From the NCBI GenBank assembly GCA_044227095.1, contig JBGAFV010000001.1, positions 310,001 through 374,000 of the forward strand: a DNA stretch of 64,000 nt. The letters run 5' to 3'. Positions 41,008 through 50,152 of this stretch are shown one piece after another. The notes under the pieces are model-generated. The model saw only the letters and a program-made list of their open reading frames with translations. It was not told the origin of the DNA and searched no databases. How positions within the stretch are numbered: the first letter of the stretch is position 1; each line of letters starts with the position of its first letter. A program made the position numbers and the translations under genes. This DNA is from JACMLD01 sp044227095 (GTDB taxonomy: Bacteria > Bacteroidota > Bacteroidia > Chitinophagales > Chitinophagaceae).

Positions 41008-43575
41008 ATGCACATATTAAGATTTAATCCAAAAGGGCTGGCAGTGCTGGCTTTGCTGGCACTAACGATTACTGTTTCAGCACAGGATAAAAAGCCTGCT
41101 GCACCCACAACACCTGCTACAGGCACCCCTCCTTCTAATGGTTTCCCGGCCTCTTCTAAACAAGGACCTAAAGCTTATAAGGATGTAATAACAGATAAAG
41201 CTATCACCAAAAAAGGGCTTTTTACAATACACAAGGTAGAAGACAAATGGTATTTTGAAATTCCTGATTCTTTGATGGGAAGAGATCTACTCGTAGTAAA
41301 CAGGCTTTCAAAAGCAGGTGCCGGTATGCGCTTTTTCTTTTTTGGTTATGCGGGAGACCAGATAGGCAACAATGTTATCACTTTTGATAAAGGCCCCAAT
41401 AATAAAATTTTTATCAAGAAAATTTCTTTTGATGAACTTTCAAAAGACAGTACACAGCCTATGTACAAGGCTGTAATGAATTCAAATATTCAACCTATTG
41501 TTGCCGCTTTTGATATAGCTGCTTTTAATAAAGATTCTACCGGCAGCATTATAGACATGACCAGCTACATCAATACAGATAATGATGTGCTGAACTTTGC
41601 GGCTAATCTTAAAACACTGTTCCAGGTTGGTGGACAACAAACTGATAAATCTTATATCGTTTCTGTAAAAACTTATCCGCTTAACGTAGAAATTAAAACA
41701 GTTAAAACATACAGCAAGAGTAGCGGTGGCGGATTTGGCGCCCCTTCGCCATCGCCTCTGGGTGGTGGAAGCAGCGGCCAATTGCTTACAATGGAACTTA
41801 ACAGTTCTATGGTATTGCTGCCAAAGACACCTATGCAAGAGCGGTATTTCGATCCGCGTGTTGGTTATTTTATCAGAACGTATACAGATTTTGACGCGAA
41901 CCCGCAGGGCGTGAAAGATATTGACATGGTAGTAAGATGGAAGCTTGAGCCTAAAGACGAAGACGTTGAAAAATACAAACGTGGCGAACTGGTAGAACCC
42001 AAAAAACCAATTGTATATTATATTGATCCGGCAACACCAAAAAAATGGGTGCCCTATTTAATAGCTGGTGTAAACGACTGGCAGTCTGCTTTTGAAAAAG
42101 CTGGTTTTAAAAACGCTATTATGGCTAAAATGGCGCCTACCCCGCAGGAAGACAGCACCTGGAGCCTTGAAGACGCAAGGTTTTCTGCAATTGTTTACAA
42201 ACCATCAGAAATACCCAATGCAAGCGGACCTAATATACACGATCCCCGCAGTGGTGAAATTCTTGAAAGCCATATCAACTGGTATCACAATGTTATGCGC
42301 CTGCTGAGAAACTGGTATTTTGTACAATGCTCCCCTACCGATCCCCGTGCACGCAAAATGCAGTTTGATGATGAACTGATGGGACAGCTGATCCGTTTTG
42401 TATCTTCTCATGAAGTAGGCCATACACTCGGTCTTCGTCATAACTATGGTTCCAGCTCTACTGTACCAGTTGAAAAACTTCGCGACAAAGCCTGGGTTGA
42501 AGCCAACGGTCATACCCCATCTATTATGGATTATGCACGTTTTAATTATGTAGCGCAACCAGAAGACAATATTTCGCCAGTTGGTTTATACCCACGTATT
42601 GGCGATTATGATAAATGGGCTATTGAATGGGGCTATAAAAAATATTATGAGGCTACTACGCCAGAAGCAGAAGTGCCTATACTGAATAAAATAACAACAG
42701 AACGGCTGCAGGGCAACAAACGACTTTTCTTCGGTACAGAAGTAAATCCCGACGATCCGCATTCCCAGAACGAAGATCTTAGCGACAATGCAATGAAAGC
42801 AGGCACATACGGTATAAAAAATCTGCAACGCATTGTGCCTAATCTTATGGAATGGACAAAAGTGCCCAACGAAGATTACGGTGATCTTTCTGAACTCTAT
42901 GGCGAAGTAGTAATCCAGTTTAACCGTTACCTTGGCCACGTTATTAAAAATATTGGTGGCATTTACGAAACGCCAAAAAAAGTAGAACAAAGCGGTCCTG
43001 TATACGAGTATGTACCAAAAGCCACACAGCAAGAAGCAATGGCGTTTCTTAATAAAAATATTTTTACCACACCCACATGGCTAATCAATAATGAAATAGC
43101 TGGTAAAACCGGTACAGATATGCTAAGCGTTATAGGCACACGTATGGAAGGTGCCTTAAATGCTTTGCTTACTAATAACCGCATGAACAAACTTATAAGT
43201 GCAGAAAATGTATTGGGCAAAAGCACCTACACATTAACTGATTTAATGAGCGACCTGCAAAAAAATATCTGGACTGAATTATACAACCGCAAACCAATAG
43301 ATGTATATCGACGCAATTTGCAAAAAGCTTATGTTGAAAGGTTTGGCGCTATCATTAATCCTCCTGCACCTGCAACTGGTTCTTTTGGTGGCATTGTTAT
43401 TACTTTCGGTGGAACCGATGTTAAGAAAACAGATATTGTTTCTGTAGCAAAAGGAACATTGCGCAGTGTTAAAGCTGATATTAATGCTGCTTTGCCTTCT
43501 GTAACAGATAAGATGACCCGCTACCATTTACAGGATATGGTTGAAAGAATTGACAGAATATTAAACCCTAAATAA
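41008..43575 (+). CDS. Exported zinc-dependent metalloprotease (DUF5117/DUF5118 type)
   Basis: An 855-residue protein with a signal peptide (ALLALTITVSAQ). After a Pro/Ala-rich stretch, the DUF5118/DUF5117 regions run from about 60 to 330 (GLFTIHKVEDKWYFEIPDSL, DLLVVNRLSKAGAGM). The catalytic domain has SSHEVGHTLGLRHNYGSS (HEVGH at 468-472), the extended H-E-x-x-H-x-x-G-x-x-H metzincin-like zinc site, and a SIMDYARFNY Met-turn just after. It probably acts in the periplasm or outer membrane; substrates are unknown. Single gene with a terminator. Confidence 0.9.
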   Translation: MHILRFNPKGLAVLALLALTITVSAQDKKPAAPTTPATGTPPSNGFPASSKQGPKAYKDVITDKAITKKGLFTIHKVEDKWYFEIPDSLMGRDLLVVNRLSKAGAGMRFFFFGYAGDQIGNNVITFDKGPNNKIFIKKISFDELSKDSTQPMYKAVMNSNIQPIVAAFDIAAFNKDSTGSIIDMTSYINTDNDVLNFAANLKTLFQVGGQQTDKSYIVSVKTYPLNVEIKTVKTYSKSSGGGFGAPSPSPLGGGSSGQLLTMELNSSMVLLPKTPMQERYFDPRVGYFIRTYTDFDANPQGVKDIDMVVRWKLEPKDEDVEKYKRGELVEPKKPIVYYIDPATPKKWVPYLIAGVNDWQSAFEKAGFKNAIMAKMAPTPQEDSTWSLEDARFSAIVYKPSEIPNASGPNIHDPRSGEILESHINWYHNVMRLLRNWYFVQCSPTDPRARKMQFDDELMGQLIRFVSSHEVGHTLGLRHNYGSSSTVPVEKLRDKAWVEANGHTPSIMDYARFNYVAQPEDNISPVGLYPRIGDYDKWAIEWGYKKYYEATTPEAEVPILNKITTERLQGNKRLFFGTEVNPDDPHSQNEDLSDNAMKAGTYGIKNLQRIVPNLMEWTKVPNEDYGDLSELYGEVVIQFNRYLGHVIKNIGGIYETPKKVEQSGPVYEYVPKATQQEAMAFLNKNIFTTPTWLINNEIAGKTGTDMLSVIGTRMEGALNALLTNNRMNKLISAENVLGKSTYTLTDLMSDLQKNIWTELYNRKPIDVYRRNLQKAYVERFGAIINPPAPATGSFGGIVITFGGTDVKKTDIVSVAKGTLRSVKADINAALPSVTDKMTRYHLQDMVERIDRILNPK

Positions 43576-43595
43576 AAATCAATTGTTTTAATAAA

Positions 43596-43626
43596 AATCC
43601 CCCGCATTTAACGGGGGATTTTTTAT
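43596..43626. terminator. Bidirectional terminator between the metalloprotease and VWA genes
   Basis: AATCCCCCG pairs with CGGGGGATT around a 7-nt loop, followed by TTTTTA on the + strand and preceded by an A-rich run, serving both convergent genes. Confidence 0.88.
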
Positions 43627-45035
43627 TATTGCTCTTTCCCTTTTTTGGTTCTGTAATTCTCGGATTTATTTGACTTCTGGTACATCTTCTTATCCGTTTC
43701 CCTCATTGTTTTTACATGCTCCATTTCGTTACTGTAATCCCTAAGTTTTTCTTCCTGCTTTTTCAGTTTTGCAGATGGAATAGATTTCTGTTTTAATTGC
43801 AACTCCTGTATTGCTGAATCTACTTTTACTTTTGCCCTGTCATAATCACCATTGTCTACATCTGTTAGTATATCATCAAATTTTTCTGTAGACTCAAATA
43901 AACCAATCATTTCTTCTACCAACTTGTTTTTAGTTTTTGCAATGGAAACAGTATCGGTAGCCGGATTAATGATTAGCTTTTTCTCCGCTACTATTTTCTC
44001 AAAATCACTTGCGCTGGTATAATTCATTTGGCAATTAATTGTTAGCTTTTCCTGTACCGCATTTTTTGATCTCAATTTTATTAGTATTCCTTTTTCATCT
44101 GCAGCATACATATCATTAAAGCGAACAGTAACAGTATTGCCACTGGTTTCTGAAGGATAACCATACACTTTAACCAGTTCTAATTGTAAAGGAAGCTGTA
44201 TCTGCACAACAGCATTTTGCGCCACAACACTCAATAATCCTTTTAATTCTTTTGCAAAGATTGCAGGTATTTTATCCGGGCTGTCTATAAAATAATAATT
44301 AGCCCTGCCGGTTTCTGCCAATTGGGTTAATAAATCTTCATTGTAATCTGCACCCAATCCAAAAGTTGATAAAGCAATACCTTTCTCTGTATATTTCTTT
44401 TCTACCAATTTTTTAATTTGTGATGGCTCGGTAATGCCAACATTTGCAAGCCCGTCTGTCAGAAGCAATACACGGTTTACAAAACCATCTTTTTTTGTAC
44501 TTTCCGCCTGGCTATATCCTTCAAGTGTACCTCCGGTTAAATTGGTAGATCCCCTGTCAAACAAAGCATCAATCTTCTTTTTTAATACTTCTTTATTTTT
44601 TACGGGCTGAGAAGGACTGATAACATCAACCTGGTCATCATAATCAACTATAGAAACTATATCATCACTATTCATTTGATCAATCACAAACGCAGCAGCT
44701 TTTTTTGCATAATTAATTTTATCGCCCTGCATAGAACCACTTCTGTCCAGCACCAGCGAAATATTAAGTGGCACACGTTTTTTATTTTGCGCAATATCAT
44801 TTCCCCTGAGTTTAATGTAGAGGTAAAACTCATTGTTCTTTCCTTTTAAAAATTGCGTGTTATCAGAATGGGCCAGCCAGCTAACAGCCGCTGTAGAATC
44901 CATAGGAATATGTTCATTCTTACCAGTTCCGGAATTACCGGCATCATCTATTGGGCTCTGGTCAGAAAAAGAAGAACAGGAAAATAAAAAAGACATTACA
45001 GAGAGACAGGAAAGTAAAATTTTACTGCTTTGCAT
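43626..45035 (-). CDS. VWA-domain lipoprotein
   Basis: A 469-residue lipoprotein (lipobox FLFSC, Cys20). A von Willebrand factor A domain starts at about residue 90 with the MIDAS metal motif DRSGSM (98-103); the threonine and aspartate ligands are expected in RGSTNLTGGT and LLTDGLANVG. The C-terminal 110 residues form a coiled coil (LQLKQKSIPSAKLKKQEEKL, YSNEMEHVKTMRETDKKMY). Proteins of this kind mediate adhesion or assembly at the cell surface. Leftward, single gene. Confidence 0.88.
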   Translation of the reverse strand: MQSSKILLSCLSVMSFLFSCSSFSDQSPIDDAGNSGTGKNEHIPMDSTAAVSWLAHSDNTQFLKGKNNEFYLYIKLRGNDIAQNKKRVPLNISLVLDRSGSMQGDKINYAKKAAAFVIDQMNSDDIVSIVDYDDQVDVISPSQPVKNKEVLKKKIDALFDRGSTNLTGGTLEGYSQAESTKKDGFVNRVLLLTDGLANVGITEPSQIKKLVEKKYTEKGIALSTFGLGADYNEDLLTQLAETGRANYYFIDSPDKIPAIFAKELKGLLSVVAQNAVVQIQLPLQLELVKVYGYPSETSGNTVTVRFNDMYAADEKGILIKLRSKNAVQEKLTINCQMNYTSASDFEKIVAEKKLIINPATDTVSIAKTKNKLVEEMIGLFESTEKFDDILTDVDNGDYDRAKVKVDSAIQELQLKQKSIPSAKLKKQEEKLRDYSNEMEHVKTMRETDKKMYQKSNKSENYRTKKGKEQ

Positions 45036-45121
45036 AACAAAAGGTTTAGAGTGGATAAAAACGTTTTGATGCAGCAGTGTTTTAGTTGCACAGCAGATTA
45101 TGCTAAAACAGTGTTAACATA

Positions 45122-45147
45122 AAAAAAGCCGGCATCAATACCGGCTT
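45122..45147 (-). terminator. Terminator after the cytochrome c gene
   Basis: AAGCCGG pairs with CCGGCTT around an 8-nt loop; on the - strand the stem runs into TTTTTTT. Confidence 0.82.
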
Positions 45148-45202
45148 GTTAGTTCAATGTTGTTTAGCTAAGAAACTTTTGTTACGTCATTCCACACACA
45201 AA

Positions 45203-46189
45203 TCATTTTGCAGCCATTGCCGCAGAAAATTTCACTACTTTATTTTCAATCGGCGTTACGGTCTTTAAATATTTATAAATAGCTGCCAGGTCTTCTGCTG
45301 TCATCCTGCTATACATATTCCATGGCATAATGCTGTTGAACTCACCGGGTTTAACCAATGGTGGCTGATACGATGAATCTGCATATGCTTTAAATCTTTT
45401 TACAAACATCTCTTCTGTCCATGAACCTATACCAGTTGCAGCATCGGGTGAAATGTTTGAAGAGCGCAACATACCCCAAGGCAATTTAAATTCACGTCCG
45501 CCACCAAAGGCAAGTTTTTCTATAATCTGTCCTTTATCAACCTGTGTATGACATTCAATACATGAGCTGGCAGTGACCATATATTTACCATAAGCAACCG
45601 TATCTGATGTGGATGGTAATTTTACAGGACTTGCTTTTTGGGGTATAGTGTTTATAATAAAATTCATTGGAAAATCAGACTTTGATTCCTTTACATTATT
45701 TTCTATAGCCGGAAGCGAGCGGATATAAGCAATGATGGATTCAATATCTTCCGGGTCCATTTTTCCATAATTTCTGTAAGGCATTACCGGGAACATTGCC
45801 CTGCCTTCTTTGGTAACACCCGTTGTAATAAGGCGAAACAATTCCCCATCTGTGTACCGGCTGATACCGGCAGGTGTAATATTTTTTGAAAAATATTCAC
45901 CCGGAAAACCGGCTTCCTTGCCAAATTGTTCACCGCCTTTGCCAAGTGTTCCTTCTATTAACGGACCGGCAAACTTTGTCCAGTCGCGGGTAGAATGACA
46001 ATCCGTACATACTGCAACATTATTTGCGAGGTATTTACCTCTTGCAATCTTTTCTGGAGTATAAGCTATTTTTAAATCCGGTGCGGCGCCTACATTTGGC
46101 AGGGCAAGCTTTATATAAGTTAGTCCGATGGCTACAAGAAGAACAATACCTAATAGTAAATAGCCTAGGACTTTTAAAGCCTTTTTCAT
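45203..46189 (-). CDS. Membrane-anchored dihaem cytochrome c
   Basis: A 328-residue protein from the ATG at 46189. An N-terminal uncleaved-looking helix (LGYLLLGIVLLVAIGLTYI) anchors it to the inner membrane. Two c-type haem sites, CTDCH and CIECH, lie near residues 61-65 and 210-214, in two halves with similar sequence (YLANNVAVCTDCH, YMVTASSCIECH) and an expected distal methionine in GRAMFPVMPY and FNSIMPWNMY. It looks like the cytochrome subunit of an alcohol or sugar dehydrogenase, but no dehydrogenase gene is adjacent. Confidence 0.85.
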   Translation of the reverse strand: MKKALKVLGYLLLGIVLLVAIGLTYIKLALPNVGAAPDLKIAYTPEKIARGKYLANNVAVCTDCHSTRDWTKFAGPLIEGTLGKGGEQFGKEAGFPGEYFSKNITPAGISRYTDGELFRLITTGVTKEGRAMFPVMPYRNYGKMDPEDIESIIAYIRSLPAIENNVKESKSDFPMNFIINTIPQKASPVKLPSTSDTVAYGKYMVTASSCIECHTQVDKGQIIEKLAFGGGREFKLPWGMLRSSNISPDAATGIGSWTEEMFVKRFKAYADSSYQPPLVKPGEFNSIMPWNMYSRMTAEDLAAIYKYLKTVTPIENKVVKFSAAMAAK

Positions 46190-46330
46190 ATGCAATTGTG
46201 TTGGTTGAATGTTTGGGGTTAAACAGTTGTCAGGGATAGCTCAAGATATATTATTTCAACAAAATAAAAATTTCATTTTCTCTTTTATAAAAATTTAATT
46301 GCCCCGCTAGCTCTTTGCGAGACATAGAAA

Positions 46331-46349
46331 AAGCCGGATACATTCCGGC
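46331..46349 (-). terminator. Terminator after the ABC permease gene
   Basis: GCCGGA/TCCGGC with a 5-nt loop; on the - strand the stem is followed by TTTTTC. It lies 29 bases past the stop codon. Confidence 0.75.
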
Positions 46350-46377
46350 CTATCATTCTAAAAAAGTAATTGAAAAA

Positions 46378-47652
46378 TTATTCGTACCGCAATGCTTCAA
46401 TAGGATTGAGACGTGAAGCTTTAAGCGCTGGGTAAATACCTGCTGCCAAACCAACCAACGAACAAATTGCAATACCTCCAAATACCCATCTCCAGGGCAC
46501 AACAAAGCCAGTACTCATAAGCATACCCACAGCATTGCCCAGCAATATGCCAAGTAAAATACCAAATGCAGCACCCATCAAACTAATGATAATTGATTCG
46601 TACAAAAACTGGCTGCGCACGTTTCTTTGTTTACCACCGATGGCTTTAACTAACCCAACTTCTTTAGTGCGTTCTGTAACTGCTACCAGCATTATATTCA
46701 TTAAACCAATTGCCGCGCCTACCAATGTTATAAGCCCGATTACAACCGCAGAAAGCGTAAGCCAGTTTAAATTTTTCAGCAGCATGTCTACAAAGCTATC
46801 GCTCTTGTCTATTAAAAAATTATTGCCTTCTGTGGTAGTAAGTTTTCTTACAGAACGGAAAGTGCCTTCTGCTTCGCCCATTGCAGCATCCAGCAATTTT
46901 ACGTCGCGTACTTTAATGCCAATAGAAAAAGAAGAATTTGAACCGCTGTTAAAGAACCTGCGCACATTGTTATAAGAAGTGATAATGGCATTATCCCAGC
47001 TAAAACCGAGTGTAGACCCTTTTTCTTTTAATACACCAATTACACGGTAAGGAATATTGTTTACCCTTATAATTTTATCTATTGGCCTTTCATCATTGTC
47101 GCCAAATAAAGTGGTAGCTACATCCTTACCCAGCATGCAAACATTACGGCCAGATTGCACATCAAGATCATTTAAATTTCTTCCGGAGCTGAGTTTATAA
47201 CCGTTCAGGTCTATAAAATTATCATCGCCACCAGAAACCCTTACCGTTGGATTTGTTTTTTTATTTTCAAAATTGATGATGGCATTTCCACCGCCCCACA
47301 TTGATAAACCTACCTGTGCAGGAAATTTAAAAAGCTGTTTAAAATCTTCTGCCTGTTGTTTGGTAATAGGTTTATTCTGGTTGGATTGCTTTTCTTTTTT
47401 CTGTCCTTTCTTTTCTTTTTGAGAACCCTGGTTGTTTTGCATTCTCCATATTTGCCTGTAGCGAAGGCTGAAGCCGTTGGCACCCATTGCAGAAAAACTT
47501 TCGGTAAATTTTTGGGTCATGGCTTCAATAGCTGTGTTAATGCCAACAACTGCGGCAATGCCCAAAGCTATAATAGCTACAGTAAGACCAGTACGCAGTT
47601 TATTGCTGCGGATAGTGCGAAACGACAGCGAAATCGTATCTCTTGACTTCAT
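46378..47652 (-). CDS. ABC transporter permease, MacB/FtsX type
   Basis: A 424-residue inner-membrane protein with an N-terminal helix (LTVAIIALGIAAVVGINTA), a large periplasmic MacB_PCD domain (residues 45-290) and three C-terminal helices with the FtsX domain (VIGLITLVGAAIGLMNIMLV, TERTKEVGLVKAIGG, SIIISLMGAAFGILLG). The ATPase partner is not next to it. These proteins move lipoproteins, toxins or peptides by mechanotransmission rather than by a true pore. A short Lys-rich insert occurs at about 77-95. Confidence 0.9.
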   Translation of the reverse strand: MKSRDTISLSFRTIRSNKLRTGLTVAIIALGIAAVVGINTAIEAMTQKFTESFSAMGANGFSLRYRQIWRMQNNQGSQKEKKGQKKEKQSNQNKPITKQQAEDFKQLFKFPAQVGLSMWGGGNAIINFENKKTNPTVRVSGGDDNFIDLNGYKLSSGRNLNDLDVQSGRNVCMLGKDVATTLFGDNDERPIDKIIRVNNIPYRVIGVLKEKGSTLGFSWDNAIITSYNNVRRFFNSGSNSSFSIGIKVRDVKLLDAAMGEAEGTFRSVRKLTTTEGNNFLIDKSDSFVDMLLKNLNWLTLSAVVIGLITLVGAAIGLMNIMLVAVTERTKEVGLVKAIGGKQRNVRSQFLYESIIISLMGAAFGILLGILLGNAVGMLMSTGFVVPWRWVFGGIAICSLVGLAAGIYPALKASRLNPIEALRYE

Positions 47653-47732
47653 ACACTAAAATTAGGGATTCTGATTGAAAACCCACCAGGTCTTATATAA
47701 GCGGGAAATGAGATTTGCCAACGTACCAGAAT

Positions 47733-48668
47733 TTATGCGGACCGATAATTGGTGACCACTATTTCATTAATATAGCCTCTTTTAGAAGCATCTTTATTAA
47801 TAAGGCGTTTGGCTGGCACTTTTGTAATAGTAAAACCTTTGTATAGGGTATCAAAAAAGTTATCGGGTGAATCTGAATTGCTGAGCATTAACAAAGCCCC
47901 TTTTTTATCCAACTTTCTGTACAAATTGGCAAGCAGGATCTGTTCTTTATCCTGGAACACAGATTTGCTATACGCTGTAAAGCTGGCTGTTTTGCTAAGC
48001 GGGCGGTAAGGCGGATCGAAATAAATAAATGATGAAGGCTTAATATTTTTTAAGGCTGATGTAAAACCTTGTTGTACAATAGTAGCATTGCTTAACAGCT
48101 TTGACGCGGCTATAAGATTTTTTGATCCACAAATAGAAGGCTGCTGATAATTGCCGGCAGGCGTATTAAATTCTCCTTTTGAATTAACCCTGAACAAACC
48201 ATTGTAACAAGTGCGGTTTAAAAATATTAATTGAGCTGCCCTTTCAATTCCTTTTTTATTAGTACAGGAATAATCAGTATCAAAGCGATGTTTGTTAAAC
48301 AAATCCCGCTGGTTATAAAAATACTTTTCCCTTTTTACTTTGTCCAGGGTAAGATATTTTTTTTCATGAGCAGATAAAACGGCAATCAGTTTTAAAACAT
48401 TTGCCTGTATAACCTGGTAGGTTAATACAAGCTCCGGATTAACATCAGACAAAAAAGCATTGCGTACGTTATACCGTTGTGCTATATCAAAGAAAACTGC
48501 GCCGCTGCCTAAAAATGGTTCGTAATAATTTTTTATACCGCCCTGTTTTAAAACAAGGGGATAAATATTATCGAATTGCGGTAACAACTGTCTTTTTCCG
48601 CCTGCCCATTTTAGGAATGGCTTCATGGGAATGTTTTCACCGGTAATATTTTTTTTGGTTGAAGTCAT
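47733..48668 (-). CDS. DNA adenine N6-methyltransferase (Dam/D12 class)
   Basis: A 311-residue D12-class methyltransferase; the ATG at 48668 is preferred to an upstream TTG. It has the SAM-binding motif FLKWAGGKRQLLPQF (residues 18-32), the EPFLGSGAVFF motif and the catalytic FDPPY (218-221). FLNRTCYNGLFRVN is also a Dam/DpnM signature. The target is probably GATC-like by family, but it was not tested. No restriction endonuclease lies next to it, so it is an orphan enzyme or the trace of a lost restriction system. Confidence 0.88.
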   Translation of the reverse strand: MTSTKKNITGENIPMKPFLKWAGGKRQLLPQFDNIYPLVLKQGGIKNYYEPFLGSGAVFFDIAQRYNVRNAFLSDVNPELVLTYQVIQANVLKLIAVLSAHEKKYLTLDKVKREKYFYNQRDLFNKHRFDTDYSCTNKKGIERAAQLIFLNRTCYNGLFRVNSKGEFNTPAGNYQQPSICGSKNLIAASKLLSNATIVQQGFTSALKNIKPSSFIYFDPPYRPLSKTASFTAYSKSVFQDKEQILLANLYRKLDKKGALLMLSNSDSPDNFFDTLYKGFTITKVPAKRLINKDASKRGYINEIVVTNYRSA

Positions 48669-48756
48669 ATGCACCAACAGGCGCCAACAAGATACATGAT
48701 AGCAATTAACTAAGAGAAGAAAATATTAACTGGTAGTGAAGCAAAAGAGATCAGCA

Positions 48757-50133
48757 TTAAAAATACATCTGTCCTAAAAGTACCTGCGGATATAATCCCA
48801 ATAGGATAACCAGGCCAGCCAGTATTACCAATACTATTTTAAAAACAGAAGAAACTTCTTTTACCTGGCCATTGCCTTCTTTAAAATACATGGCCTGTAT
48901 AACCCTGAAATAATAGTAAACGCTAACTGCTGCGCAAAGCACTGCAAATATTACAAGCCAGATATATGAGCCATTTTTAATAGCTGCTGCAAGCATATAA
49001 TATTTTGCAAGGAAGCCTGCAGTTGCCGGAATACCAGCAAGCGACAAAAGAAAGATAGTAGTAGTGGCAGCCAGTAAAGGCTGTTGTTTGGCAAGGCCAT
49101 TGTACCCTTCAAATGTGTAGTCTTTCATTTTAATAAGCACCGCAAATATGCCAATTGTAGCTAGGCTGTAAGCAGCAGAATATAAAATGATGCCGTCTTT
49201 GGCGTAATCGTTATAACCAAACAACGCAAAAAACATAAAGCCTGCCTGCGCAATACTTGAGTAAGCCAGCATTCTTTTTACGCTTTGTTGAAAAACCGCG
49301 GTTATATTTCCTATAAACAAAGTTGCAGCAATTATAAAGGCAATGGTTAAACGCCATTGGTACAGCGATTGGCCATAACCTGCATCAAACAAACGAATAA
49401 AAGCTATAAATACTGCAGTCTTTACAATGGTAGCCATAAAAGACGTAAACACAGTAGGTGCGCCATCATATACATCAGGTGTCCAGAAATGAAAAGGCGC
49501 TGCAGAAACTTTAAAAGACATAGAAATAAGCAGCAGTAACATACCGGCAATCATAACGGGCACAAAGCCAGCTATTATTTTATTATTCAGGCTTTCAATA
49601 CCAAAAGAACCGGTAGCACCATAAATAAGCGCAATGCCCATCAGCATAATACCTGTAGAAAAAGAGCCCATTAAAAAGTATTTTAAAGAGGCTTCATTGC
49701 TTTTCAGGTTTCGTTTATCGCTGCCCGTAAGTATGTAAAGCGGAATAGAAATAATTTCAATGCCCAGGAACAGCATCAGCAGTGTATTGAAAGAAGATGT
49801 GATGCTAACGCCGCACAAAACAAAAAATATCAGTGCAAAATATTCTGCCTGGTTTACGCCAACTTCTTCTACATCTTTTGCACTCAGTAAAAAATAGATA
49901 AGCGTTGAAGCAAATGCAACAGTATTAAACAAAAGGCCAAAGCTGTCAAAAAAAAGCATTCCCCGTACATTCACTTTAATAAGAACAAAATGATTCAGCT
50001 CTGCTATATTAAGTAACAGCAATAATGCCATGCCCGCAATGGCAAGGTTTCGGATAACGGCTTTATTTGAAGTAAATATGCCGCTAAACATCATCAGTAC
50101 GCCCCAGATGGCAGAAAAAATTATTGCATTCAT
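48757..50133 (-). CDS. nuoN: NADH-quinone oxidoreductase subunit N
   Basis: A 458-residue antiporter-like membrane subunit of complex I with about 14 helices. Family motifs include FLGIEIISIPLYILTG, SNEASLKYFLMGSFSTGIML, SFKVSAAPFHFWTPDVYDGA, MLAYSSIAQAGFMF and LSLAGIPATAGFLAKYYM, with the key channel lysines in the SFKVSAAPFH and later FLAKYYM segments. Last gene of the leftward nuo cluster. Confidence 0.96.
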   Translation of the reverse strand: MNAIIFSAIWGVLMMFSGIFTSNKAVIRNLAIAGMALLLLLNIAELNHFVLIKVNVRGMLFFDSFGLLFNTVAFASTLIYFLLSAKDVEEVGVNQAEYFALIFFVLCGVSITSSFNTLLMLFLGIEIISIPLYILTGSDKRNLKSNEASLKYFLMGSFSTGIMLMGIALIYGATGSFGIESLNNKIIAGFVPVMIAGMLLLLISMSFKVSAAPFHFWTPDVYDGAPTVFTSFMATIVKTAVFIAFIRLFDAGYGQSLYQWRLTIAFIIAATLFIGNITAVFQQSVKRMLAYSSIAQAGFMFFALFGYNDYAKDGIILYSAAYSLATIGIFAVLIKMKDYTFEGYNGLAKQQPLLAATTTIFLLSLAGIPATAGFLAKYYMLAAAIKNGSYIWLVIFAVLCAAVSVYYYFRVIQAMYFKEGNGQVKEVSSVFKIVLVILAGLVILLGLYPQVLLGQMYF

Positions 50134-50152
50134 ACTTTGGTTAAACTCTTCT

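Noticed and set aside
42586..43032. 148-codon frame antisense to the metalloprotease
   Set aside because: Shadow of a well-supported 855-residue gene; composition is not protein-like.
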